Shown: positions 1-5,098, counted from the stretch's first letter. The stretch is DNA of 5,237 bases from an uncultured Streptococcus sp. (GCA_934201655.1 CAKPXD010000101.1:1-5237), one strand, 5' to 3'. The notes: generated by a model from the sequence alone, not told the origin. Numbers and translations are program-made.

Positions 1-73
1 CCACCCAAGCACCGATGGTCACTTCTTGACCGACGTAGTCTTTTACTTCGATGATGGTAATCCGTTTTGTCAT
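1..73 (-). CDS. asnS: Asparaginyl-tRNA synthetase, N-terminal fragment (cut by window edge)
   Basis: The first 24 codons of asparagine-tRNA ligase, which charges tRNA-Asn with asparagine using ATP in the cytoplasm; the rest lies beyond position 1. The translation starts MTKRITIIEVKDYVGQ and runs on to TIGAWV. This matches the start of the OB-fold anticodon-binding domain of streptococcal AsnRS. The ATG is at 71-73 and is preceded on the minus strand by AAGGAAG (81-87) with a 7-nt spacer, so the start is well supported. It follows aspC in the same direction, but a terminator (187-215) and a separate extended -10 promoter (125-133) suggest it is transcribed largely on its own. The expected 5' leader is only about 45 nt, too short for a T-box. 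Identification rests on recall of the family N-terminus and on synteny with B. subtilis ypmB-aspB-asnS. Confidence 0.9.
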   Translation of the reverse strand, partial: MTKRITIIEVKDYVGQEVTIGAWV

Positions 74-124
74 AATACATCTTCCTTTTCTCATTGTACT
101 TGTCCGAAGACATGGTCACCTTCC

Positions 125-133
125 ATTTTACCA
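125..133 (-). promoter_or_regulatory. Extended -10 promoter for asnS
   Basis: On the minus strand this reads TGGTAAAAT, a TGn extended -10 with hexamer TAAAAT (five of six consensus bases). Seventeen bases upstream the -35 position reads TAGCTA, which does not resemble TTGACA, so the promoter would depend on the extended -10. The predicted start is near position 118, giving a leader of about 45 nt before the asnS ATG. The same nonamer occurs in the promoters at 1893-1901 and 3990-3998. Confidence 0.6.
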
Positions 134-143
134 CAAATAATGC

Positions 144-164
144 CTGATAGCTAGGTTCTATCAG
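144..164. repeat. Short inverted repeat over the -35 region of the asnS promoter
   Basis: CTGATAG (144-150) and CTATCAG (158-164) are perfect 7-bp arms around a 7-nt loop. The element covers the place where a -35 box would lie (148-153). No T-run follows on either strand, so it is not a normal intrinsic terminator. It could be a protein-binding site or a chance stem. Confidence 0.4.
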
Positions 165-186
165 AGAAAAATCTCAGGTTTTATCC

Positions 187-215
187 AAAAAAATCTCCGT
201 CAAGACGACGAAGAT
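187..215 (-). terminator. Intrinsic terminator after aspC
   Basis: On the minus strand, ATCTTCGTC (215-207) pairs with GACGGAGAT (201-193) over 9 bp with one G-U pair, around the 5-nt loop GTCTT. A run of seven T follows (193-187, the first T closing the stem). It begins about 8 nt after the aspC stop codon, so it should end the tseB-like/aspC transcript before asnS. Confidence 0.85.
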
Positions 216-222
216 CTTATTT

Positions 223-1401
223 TTATTTTTCCATAAACTGGTGCAAGCGACGAATAGCTTCTTTGAGTGTATCTAGGTCTGTCGCATAGCTGAGACGGAC
301 ATTCTCTGGTGCTCCAAATCCTGCTCCTGTAATCAGGGCCAGACCAACTTCCTCAAGAATAGCCGTTGTAAATTCTGTTACATCTGTATAGCCTTTCATC
401 TCCATAGCTTTTTTGACATTTGGGAAGAGATAGAAGGCTCCTTGGGACTTGACAACTTCAAATCCTGGGACTTGGCACAAGAGAGGATAAATGGTATTGA
501 GACGTTCCTCAAAAGCCTGACGCATGGTTTCTACAGAGTCTTGCGGACCAGTTAAGGCTTCGATTGTTGCGTATTGAGATACCGCAGTCAGGTTAGAAGT
601 CGTTTGACCAGTCAATTTGCTCATAGCAGCAATAATTTCTGGATCACCTACTGCATAACCAACACGCCATCCTGTCATAGCGTAGGCCTTAGACACTCCA
701 TTGATGACAATAGTTTGTTTGCGAATAGCTTCTGATAGACTAGAGATTGGAACGAACTCATTCCCGTTATAGACCAAACGACCATAAATATCATCAGCCA
801 GGATAAGAATATCATGTTCAACAGCCCAATTTCCAATGGCTAAGAGTTCCTCACGAGAGTATATCATACCGGTCGGATTAGATGGTGAGTTTAGTACCAA
901 GACTTTAGTCTTATCTGTTCGAGCTGCTTCTAATTGCTCCACAGTTACTTTAAAGTGATTGTCTTCCTTGGCTTGGACAAATACTGGAAGGCCTTCTGCC
1001 ATCTTAACCTGATCCCCATAGCTGACCCAGTAAGGAGTAGGAATGATTACCTCATCTCCAGGGTTGATAACAGCCATAAAGAAAGTATAAAGAGAGAACT
1101 TGGCACCAGTCGCAAAGGTGACTTCATTTGCCGCCACAGAATACCCATAATATCGCTCAAAATAGGTATTGACTGCAGCTTTCAATTCAGGCAAACCCGA
1201 AGCTACCGTATAGAAGGAAGCACGACCATCTCGAATAGCCTCAACCGCAGCATCCTGAATGTTTTCAGGAGTATGAAAATCGGGCTGACCTAAAGTCAAG
1301 AAAAGAACGTCTTTTCCTTCAGCCTTTAACTTCTTTGCTCTTGCATCACTAGCCAGAGTAACGCTTTCTTCAATCTCTAAGACACGTTTGGATAATTTCA
1401 T
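223..1401 (-). CDS. aspC: Aspartate aminotransferase (class I/II, subgroup Ib, PLP-dependent)
   Basis: A 392-residue cytosolic PLP enzyme that interconverts L-aspartate and 2-oxoglutarate with oxaloacetate and L-glutamate, feeding Asp and Asn synthesis. Family landmarks appear in order: GQPDF (38-42), TGAKFSLY (98-105) for cofactor phosphate contacts, PTPYW (121-125), the NSPSNPTG loop (171-178), and ADDIY (202-206) with Asp203 for the pyridine nitrogen and Tyr206. Then come SKAYAMTGWRVGY (237-249) with Schiff-base Lys238, and Arg369 in VRLSYA for the substrate carboxylate. Length and motifs fit an intact subgroup Ib enzyme (B. subtilis AspB type). The ATG (1399-1401) overlaps the upstream gene's stop as ATGA. 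AAGGAG (1407-1412, 5-nt spacer) lies inside that gene, pointing to cotranscription and translational coupling. A relaxed specificity towards other amino acids cannot be excluded from sequence. Confidence 0.95.
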   Translation of the reverse strand: MKLSKRVLEIEESVTLASDARAKKLKAEGKDVLFLTLGQPDFHTPENIQDAAVEAIRDGRASFYTVASGLPELKAAVNTYFERYYGYSVAANEVTFATGAKFSLYTFFMAVINPGDEVIIPTPYWVSYGDQVKMAEGLPVFVQAKEDNHFKVTVEQLEAARTDKTKVLVLNSPSNPTGMIYSREELLAIGNWAVEHDILILADDIYGRLVYNGNEFVPISSLSEAIRKQTIVINGVSKAYAMTGWRVGYAVGDPEIIAAMSKLTGQTTSNLTAVSQYATIEALTGPQDSVETMRQAFEERLNTIYPLLCQVPGFEVVKSQGAFYLFPNVKKAMEMKGYTDVTEFTTAILEEVGLALITGAGFGAPENVRLSYATDLDTLKEAIRRLHQFMEK

Positions 1402-1886
1402 TGTTTCTCCTTTTCGACTAAGGCACCAGATTCAAAATCTACTAGATAATAGTCTCCTCCAGACTTGATTTCCCAGACAGGCTTTTCAGCGTACCGTCCG
1501 AAGGTAATCTTGTCGATCTCAGTTGCTCCTTTTTCTCTGACAACTGCTTCTGCTTTTTCTTGAGAAGTACCATTTTCTAGTTGATATACGTAAATATTGT
1601 TGCTACTTTTCTCTATTAAGACAGCAACTGGTTTCTGGTTCTTATCTTGGCCAAGAACACTATAATAGCTTTCTAAACCATTGAAGATATCAATCTGGCT
1701 AACCGTTTCTAGATTTGCATACTGCTTAGCTAGCTTCTCTCCTTCAACCTTTGCAGTTTGATAAGGCTTCATGCTGAGCCATACCAAATAAAGAAAGGAA
1801 GAAGTGACGACTAGAGTTAACAAAGTTATACCAATAATGTACTGAAATAATAGGGAATTTTTTTCTTTTTTCTGTCTCTTTTTCAC
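1398..1886 (-). CDS. TseB/YpmB-like membrane-anchored protein (DUF5590, PepSY-like), GTG start
   Basis: A 162-residue single-pass membrane protein. It has a very basic N-terminus (MKKRQKKEKN), one hydrophobic segment at about 12-38, then an extracellular domain. The tail, about 107-156, resembles a PepSY module (KAEAVVREKGATEIDKITFG, then VWEI, YYLVDFESGALV). Size, topology and its place before the aspartate aminotransferase and asnS match B. subtilis ypmB-aspB-asnS. There YpmB, renamed TseB, is reported to influence cell-wall elongation through a class B penicillin-binding protein. That role is carried over by homology only. The start is GTG at 1884-1886: an in-frame TAA lies 12 nt upstream, and the first internal ATG (residue 39) would remove the membrane segment. 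No Shine-Dalgarno precedes the GTG. The promoter -10 ends only 6 nt upstream, so the mRNA is probably leaderless. The gene overlaps aspC by 4 nt. Confidence 0.85.
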   Translation of the reverse strand: MKKRQKKEKNSLLFQYIIGITLLTLVVTSSFLYLVWLSMKPYQTAKVEGEKLAKQYANLETVSQIDIFNGLESYYSVLGQDKNQKPVAVLIEKSSNNIYVYQLENGTSQEKAEAVVREKGATEIDKITFGRYAEKPVWEIKSGGDYYLVDFESGALVEKEKQ

Positions 1887-1892
1887 TCGTCT

Positions 1893-1921
1893 ATTTTACC
1901 ATCTATCCTAGGGAATTACAA
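1893..1921 (-). promoter_or_regulatory. Promoter of the tseB-like/aspC operon
   Basis: On the minus strand: -35 TTGTAA (1921-1916, four of six consensus), a 17-bp spacer, and -10 TAAAAT (1898-1893) within the extended form TGGTAAAAT. The usual start, about 7 nt after the -10, falls at position 1886, the G of the GTG start codon. This is the best-formed promoter facing the operon. Confidence 0.75.
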
Positions 1922-2068
1922 GTGAAGTTAGGGGAGGAGTCTGGACTTTCAATACGTATTTAGGATATCATTACATAACTTCAAGCCATGTTTTTATAGA
2001 CTTTTCTACGGTCTTCATTTTTAATTAAAAACTTAGATTCTATTGATTTTATTTTCTGAGCATATCCC
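1922..2068. other. Divergent spacer, no gene recognised
   Basis: AT-rich DNA between the tseB-like promoter and the FMN reductase promoter. I found no convincing small ORF on either strand and no RNA gene or known streptococcal BOX/RUP element. The only visible structures are short palindromes: AATACGTATT at 1951-1960 and TTTTTAATTAAAAA at 2018-2031. The latter could act as an UP-like A/T tract or be chance in AT-rich sequence. Confidence 0.5.
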
Positions 2069-2097
2069 TTGCAAATGATTTTATCGTGTTGTAACAT
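2069..2097 (+). promoter_or_regulatory. Candidate promoter for the FMN reductase gene
   Basis: TTGCAA (2069-2074), a 17-bp spacer, then TAACAT (2092-2097); each hexamer matches four of six consensus bases. An alternative -10, TATATT (2097-2102), is closer to consensus but has no good -35 at normal spacing. The predicted start is around 2104, leaving a leader of about 50 nt. The exact -10 is uncertain. Confidence 0.45.
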
Positions 2098-2110
2098 ATA
2101 TTATAACAAC
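2088..2110. repeat. Imperfect inverted repeat over the -10 region (possible operator)
   Basis: GTTGT (2088-2092) and ACAAC (2106-2110) are perfect outer arms of a 23-bp, AT-rich, partly symmetric element that covers both candidate -10 hexamers. The position is typical of a repressor site of the MarR or TetR kind, which often control flavin reductases and quinone or azo reductases. No regulator gene is adjacent, and I do not recognise the sequence as a named operator. Confidence 0.35.
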
Positions 2111-2154
2111 AGAGTGATTCTGATTAAAAGATTGAAATTTAAAGGAGACTCCCT

Positions 2155-2703
2155 ATGTCTAAAAAAGTATTATTTATAGTTGGTTCACTTCGTGAAGGTT
2201 CATTCAACCACCAAATGGCACTAGAAACTGAAAAGGCACTTGCTGGCAAAGCCGAGGTAAGTTACCTTGACTACTCAGCCATTCCTCTCTTTAGCCAAGA
2301 CCTTGAAGTTCCTACACTTCCAGCTGTTGCAGCGGTTCGCGAAGCTGTTCAAGCTGCTGATGCTATCTGGATCTTCTCTCCAGTCTACAACTTCTCAATT
2401 CCAGGGACTGTAAAAAACTTACTAGATTGGCTTTCACGCGCCATTGACTTGTCTGACACTCGTGGAGCATCTGCTCTTCAAGATAAAATTGTTACGGTAT
2501 CATCTGTAGCTAACGCTGGACACGATCAACTCTTTGCAATTTACAAAGACCTCTTGCCATTTATCCGTACACAGGTTGTTGGTGATTTTACCGCAGCTCG
2601 TGTTAATGATTCTGCCTGGGCAGATGGTAAACTAGTCCTTGAAGATAGCGTTGCTGCTTCTCTTAAACAACAAGCTGAAGATTTACTTCGAGCTATTCAA
2701 TAA
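2155..2703 (+). CDS. NADPH-dependent FMN reductase (flavodoxin-like fold)
   Basis: A 182-residue soluble flavoprotein of the NADPH-dependent FMN reductase family (FMN_red), expected to bind FMN and reduce flavin, quinones or azo compounds with NAD(P)H. GSLREGSFN (10-18) is the phosphate-binding loop, and SPVYNFSIPGT (75-85) followed by KNLLDWLSR (87-95) is the second FMN-contacting motif. The length is normal, and there is no signal peptide or membrane segment. The ATG (2155-2157) has a good ribosome-binding site, AAAGGAG (2141-2147), with a 7-nt spacer. The gene is monocistronic, with a divergent operon upstream and a bidirectional terminator 2 nt past the stop. Codons such as GCT, GTT, CTT and GGT dominate, and it looks less AT-rich than the neighbouring tacL-like gene, which may indicate good expression. 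The physiological substrate cannot be told from sequence; oxidative or electrophile stress is a guess from the family. Confidence 0.88.
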   Translation: MSKKVLFIVGSLREGSFNHQMALETEKALAGKAEVSYLDYSAIPLFSQDLEVPTLPAVAAVREAVQAADAIWIFSPVYNFSIPGTVKNLLDWLSRAIDLSDTRGASALQDKIVTVSSVANAGHDQLFAIYKDLLPFIRTQVVGDFTAARVNDSAWADGKLVLEDSVAASLKQQAEDLLRAIQ

Positions 2704-2705
2704 TA

Positions 2706-2743
2706 AAAAAGATAGTAGAAAATCTCATTTCTACTATCTTTTT
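2706..2743. terminator. Bidirectional intrinsic terminator between FMN reductase and tacL-like gene
   Basis: A perfect 16-bp stem with arms at 2706-2721 and 2728-2743: a GATAGTAGAAA core flanked by A5/T5, around the 6-nt loop ATCTCA. The outer A and T tracts supply a U-run on either strand. It starts 2 nt after the reductase stop codon and ends 2 nt before the stop codon of the convergent gene. Confidence 0.93.
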
Positions 2744-2745
2744 GT

Positions 2746-3936
2746 TTATTCAACAAATTCTCCAATCATACTATGTTTTAATGGTAAACTACACATTACT
2801 AAAAGGAAGATGAAGGAGGACTGAATCCAAAAGAGGGCCAAATCAAAAATTCCATGCACAGCAACTACTGTTAAGAATGAAAGATAAAGACCAACAATCG
2901 GACGCTTGCTCGGCTCCTGACTCATATCAATCAACATTCGAATTGGACCAGAAGAAGCTATTCCTAACAATACCGTTCCAACCACACCGTAACTCAATAT
3001 CGTATCAATGTATATACTATGAGCATGTTCGTGATAAGGAGCAAAAATACGAGGATAGGAATGCATATAAGTTAGGGGCCCCTCGCCCCAGAAGGGATTT
3101 TGTTTGAATAAGGCCATACCCGCGTTCCAGATAGATACTCGTTCTTCCATAGATGAATCGAGGGTTCCCATTCGAACTCCCAAATCACTCGAGAAGAGGA
3201 AGGCTAGACCAACACCAAATACTCCGATACTGAGCCAGAATGCACGCCAGTTCTTAATGGTAGTGAAAAGATAAATAATCGCACCAAAGATAATAGCTGG
3301 AAAAGCTGTTCTATTTTGGGTGAAATTTAATCCAAACAAATTCGCAAAAATCGCAATCACTGAGAAAATTCTCAACCATCTCAATTTAGTTGTACTAATT
3401 AAGTAAAATCCAATCATAATACAGAAGCAACAGATAATTCCATAATAATTAGGATTAAAGAAGGCTACTTCTGCTCGGTTCTGATGCCAGACCTGCATCT
3501 TAGGGGATAAGAAAGTATAATCAAATTTCTTTACAATTTGAAAATGCTCTAAGGCTGCAAAAAATGATGCTAGCACACTAAGCGACATAACCGATTGTAA
3601 AACTAATCTGAAAAATTTAGGGGTTAAATGGGCTTGGTAATAGTAAAAGAAGATTGCAAAGAGGAACATTCCTAAAGTGGAAACCATCCCCATCACATTT
3701 TGAGCTAAAAGAGAGATAACACCACTATAGCCGATAAATAAAAGTAAGATAGAATGGTGGGACAATCGTTTTAATATCCCCTTCATCTCTCCTGTAAATA
3801 TTAGACCTATTAAGTAGGCGATAAAAATAATAACGAAAATATAAAAAGGCAAGAAAATACTTAGAATAACAGCTAGTAAGACTAGCTCTTGCTTGGATAA
3901 GCCTTTCAATTTTTCAATGATACCTATTGATTTCAC
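2746..3936 (-). CDS. tacL: O-antigen ligase/Wzy_C family membrane protein, probable lipoteichoic acid ligase TacL (RafX)
   Basis: A 396-residue polytopic protein with about 11-12 hydrophobic segments: roughly 18-48 (probably two), 62-78, 84-100, 112-130, 164-182, 186-204, 210-225, 233-250, 312-328, 345-362 and 366-384. The long outer loop, about 251-311, is typical of the WaaL/Wzy fold. Landmarks are NPNYYG (161-166), QNRTA (207-211) with Arg209 opening the Wzy_C region, RVSIWNAGM (266-274), and the His-rich YHEHAHSIYID (301-311). Such enzymes use lipid-linked glycans at the membrane surface. No polysaccharide cluster surrounds it. In pneumococcus the family member near birA is TacL/RafX, which joins teichoic acid chains to the glycolipid anchor to make LTA. 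The tacL assignment rests on family, size and that remembered synteny. The start is GTG (3934-3936), with AAAGGA (3943-3948) 6 nt upstream. Confidence 0.72.
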   Translation of the reverse strand: MKSIGIIEKLKGLSKQELVLLAVILSIFLPFYIFVIIFIAYLIGLIFTGEMKGILKRLSHHSILLLFIGYSGVISLLAQNVMGMVSTLGMFLFAIFFYYYQAHLTPKFFRLVLQSVMSLSVLASFFAALEHFQIVKKFDYTFLSPKMQVWHQNRAEVAFFNPNYYGIICCFCIMIGFYLISTTKLRWLRIFSVIAIFANLFGLNFTQNRTAFPAIIFGAIIYLFTTIKNWRAFWLSIGVFGVGLAFLFSSDLGVRMGTLDSSMEERVSIWNAGMALFKQNPFWGEGPLTYMHSYPRIFAPYHEHAHSIYIDTILSYGVVGTVLLGIASSGPIRMLIDMSQEPSKRPIVGLYLSFLTVVAVHGIFDLALFWIQSSFIFLLVMCSLPLKHSMIGEFVE

Positions 3937-3942
3937 AACAGA

Positions 3943-3948
3943 TCCTTT
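3943..3948 (-). promoter_or_regulatory. Ribosome-binding site fixing the GTG start of the tacL-like gene
   Basis: AAAGGA on the minus strand with a 6-nt spacer to the GTG at 3934-3936. It supports the rare start codon over any internal ATG. Confidence 0.75.
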
Positions 3949-3989
3949 CTCTCTGCGCTATAAAGCTCAGATAAATAAACTATTAAAAC

Positions 3990-4018
3990 ATTTTACCATT
4001 TTTCAAATGATTTGAAAA
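3990..4018 (-). promoter_or_regulatory. Promoter of the tacL-like gene
   Basis: On the minus strand: -35 TTTTCA (4018-4013, four of six consensus), a 17-bp spacer, and extended -10 TGGTAAAAT (3998-3990). The predicted start is near 3983, giving a leader of about 47 nt that contains the AAAGGA site. The -35 and much of the spacer lie inside the palindrome at 4000-4018. Confidence 0.72.
4000..4018. repeat. Perfect 19-bp palindrome in the tacL promoter (possible operator)
   Basis: TTTTCAAAT (4000-4008) and ATTTGAAAA (4010-4018) are exact reverse complements around a single G (4009). The element covers the -35 hexamer and most of the spacer, so a bound protein would block RNA polymerase. It does not fit the FabT consensus as I know it (arms TTTGA and TCAAA) nor CopY, Rex, CcpA or WalR sites. 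Confidence 0.5.
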
Positions 4019-4033
4019 CCACTTTTTCCATGG

Positions 4034-4071
4034 CACCCTAACTAAAACTAGGTAAAATTTTATAGTGGGTG
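4034..4071. repeat. Interrupted inverted repeat between the divergent tacL and birA promoters
   Basis: CACCC (4034-4038) pairs with GGGTG (4067-4071), ACTA (4041-4044) with TAGT (4063-4066), and AAA (4045-4047) with TTT. There are small bulges and a loop of about 11 nt. It lies upstream of both mapped promoter candidates. It would be transcribed only from a further upstream birA promoter, for example the weak ATGGCA (4030-4035) and TAAAAT (4053-4058) pair, which itself overlaps the repeat. Function unknown. Confidence 0.3.
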
Positions 4072-4109
4072 AAGATATCTCTTAAACCGCGCATCCTTTT
4101 TTAAAAATA

Positions 4110-4118
4110 TGGTACAAT
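4110..4118 (+). promoter_or_regulatory. Extended -10 promoter for birA
   Basis: TGGTACAAT, an extended -10 with hexamer TACAAT (five of six consensus). The -35 position (4090-4095, CGCATC) is poor. The predicted start is about 4125, so the mRNA leader is only about 23 nt before the ATG at 4148. This argues against the TTG at 4127 as the initiation codon. Confidence 0.65.
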
Positions 4119-4135
4119 AAATCTAGTTGTTCCAG

Positions 4136-4141
4136 AAAGGA
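4136..4141 (+). promoter_or_regulatory. Ribosome-binding site deciding the birA start
   Basis: AAAGGA with a 6-nt spacer to the ATG at 4148-4150. An in-frame TTG at 4127 lies upstream of this site and has no ribosome-binding site of its own. Confidence 0.85.
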
Positions 4142-4147
4142 CCTAGT

Positions 4148-5083
4148 ATGAAATCCTACCAAGAAGTTTACAAAATCTTAGCTCATGAAACAGATTATTT
4201 AAGTGGAGAGAAAATCGCTGAAATATTAAACCTCTCTCGCACCTCTGTTTGGAAGGCTATCCAACGCCTCCAACAAGAAGGTTTAGAAATAGACAGCATC
4301 AAAAACCGTGGCTACAAACTTCTTCATGGTGACCTAATCTTACCTCAAGAAATAGAAGCTAACAGCCCAATCTCAGTTCAATTTAAACCTATCACCAAAT
4401 CAACCCAAAGTGATGCCAAGGAGGCCATGGAAGCTGGCGCAAAAGGAGATACACTCTACCTCTCAACTAGCCAAACGATGGGACGTGGTCGATTTCAACG
4501 CCCCTACTATTCTCCAGAACAAGGTGGGATTTACATGTCTCTCCACCTCAAGCCCAATCTCTCTTATCAAGACCTCCCTGCCTATACTCTCTTAACTGCT
4601 GGAGCTATCTACATGGCTATCAAGAATCTAAGTCTGATTGATGTGGATATCAAGTGGGTCAATGACATTTATCTGAATCAGAAAAAAATAGCCGGTATTC
4701 TAACTGAAGCCATCACTTCTGTCGAAACAGGCCTTGTTACAGATGTTATTATTGGTGTTGGTATCAACTTTTCTATCGCTGATTTTCCAAAAAACCTACA
4801 AGGGAAAGCTGGAAGTCTCTTCTCTCAAAATAGCCCAATCACTCGCAACGAGCTGATTGCAGAAATCTGGAAATGCTTCTACGAAACTGAGGCCGATGAG
4901 CTGCTTTACCTTTATAAAAAACAATCAATTGTTTTAGGCAAAGAAATTTCCTTTAAGAAAGATCAAGAAATCATCTCAGGAAAAGCTTGTGATATCTCTG
5001 ACCAGGGTCAACTACAGATCCAATTAGCTACTGGTGAAAAAATCTGGCTCAATAGTGGCGAAGTTTCTCTCACTAAATGGTGA
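4148..5083 (+). CDS. birA: Bifunctional biotin-[acetyl-CoA-carboxylase] ligase / biotin repressor (group II BirA)
   Basis: A 311-residue cytosolic enzyme. It makes biotinyl-5'-AMP from biotin and ATP and transfers biotin to a lysine of carrier proteins such as AccB of acetyl-CoA carboxylase. An N-terminal winged helix (about 1-60; recognition region SRTSVWKAIQRL, 30-41) indicates a DNA-binding group II BirA. Catalytic motifs are GRGRFQR (112-118), the biotinyl-AMP loop; QGGIYMSLHL (125-134); KWVNDIYL (169-176) with the conserved Lys169; KKIAGILTE (179-187); and GVGINF (203-208). The end (about 263-309) is the small SH3-like domain. The loop has Gln117 where E. coli has Gly. The ORF can be opened at TTG 4127, but AAAGGA (4136-4141) and the promoter favour ATG 4148. 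The gene stands alone: tacL diverges and ackA converges. I see no BirA operator near it, so any regulatory targets lie elsewhere. Confidence 0.95.
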   Translation: MKSYQEVYKILAHETDYLSGEKIAEILNLSRTSVWKAIQRLQQEGLEIDSIKNRGYKLLHGDLILPQEIEANSPISVQFKPITKSTQSDAKEAMEAGAKGDTLYLSTSQTMGRGRFQRPYYSPEQGGIYMSLHLKPNLSYQDLPAYTLLTAGAIYMAIKNLSLIDVDIKWVNDIYLNQKKIAGILTEAITSVETGLVTDVIIGVGINFSIADFPKNLQGKAGSLFSQNSPITRNELIAEIWKCFYETEADELLYLYKKQSIVLGKEISFKKDQEIISGKACDISDQGQLQIQLATGEKIWLNSGEVSLTKW

Positions 5084-5098
5084 AGATTTTTAAAAAAT

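Noticed and set aside
74..222. T-box riboswitch upstream of asnS
   Set aside because: The predicted leader is only about 45 nt, and I see no T-box sequence or antiterminator stem; the hairpin at 187-215 is the aspC terminator.
934..1293. Plus-strand ORF of 119 codons opposite aspC
   Set aside because: It lies wholly antisense to a well-conserved enzyme, has no ribosome-binding site and no recognisable domain; a shadow of the aspC frame.
2088..2110. BirA operator upstream of the FMN reductase gene
   Set aside because: The TTGT/ACAA arms recall the biotin operator (TTGTTAAC and GTTAACAA), but the gap between arms is far shorter than the 14-15 nt expected and the gene has no biotin link.
1887..2154. 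Small gene, BOX or RUP element, or mobile-element remnant in the divergent spacer
   Set aside because: No ORF with a ribosome-binding site, no direct or terminal repeats, and no match to BOX or RUP sequences as I remember them.
2639..2824. Plus-strand ORF of 61 codons running over the reductase end and the terminator
   Set aside because: It crosses the bidirectional terminator and overlaps two real genes; its composition is that of random AT-rich sequence.
2877..3107. Plus-strand ORF of 76 codons within the tacL-like gene
   Set aside because: Antisense to conserved membrane and loop regions, with no family resemblance.
4000..4018. FabT site in the tacL promoter
   Set aside because: FabT sites have TTTGA and TCAAA arms facing inward; here the arms read TTTTCAAAT and ATTTGAAAA, the opposite arrangement.
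4410..4595. Plus-strand ORF of 61 codons inside birA in another frame
   Set aside because: It overlaps the BirA catalytic core (GRGRFQR region) and has no independent support.
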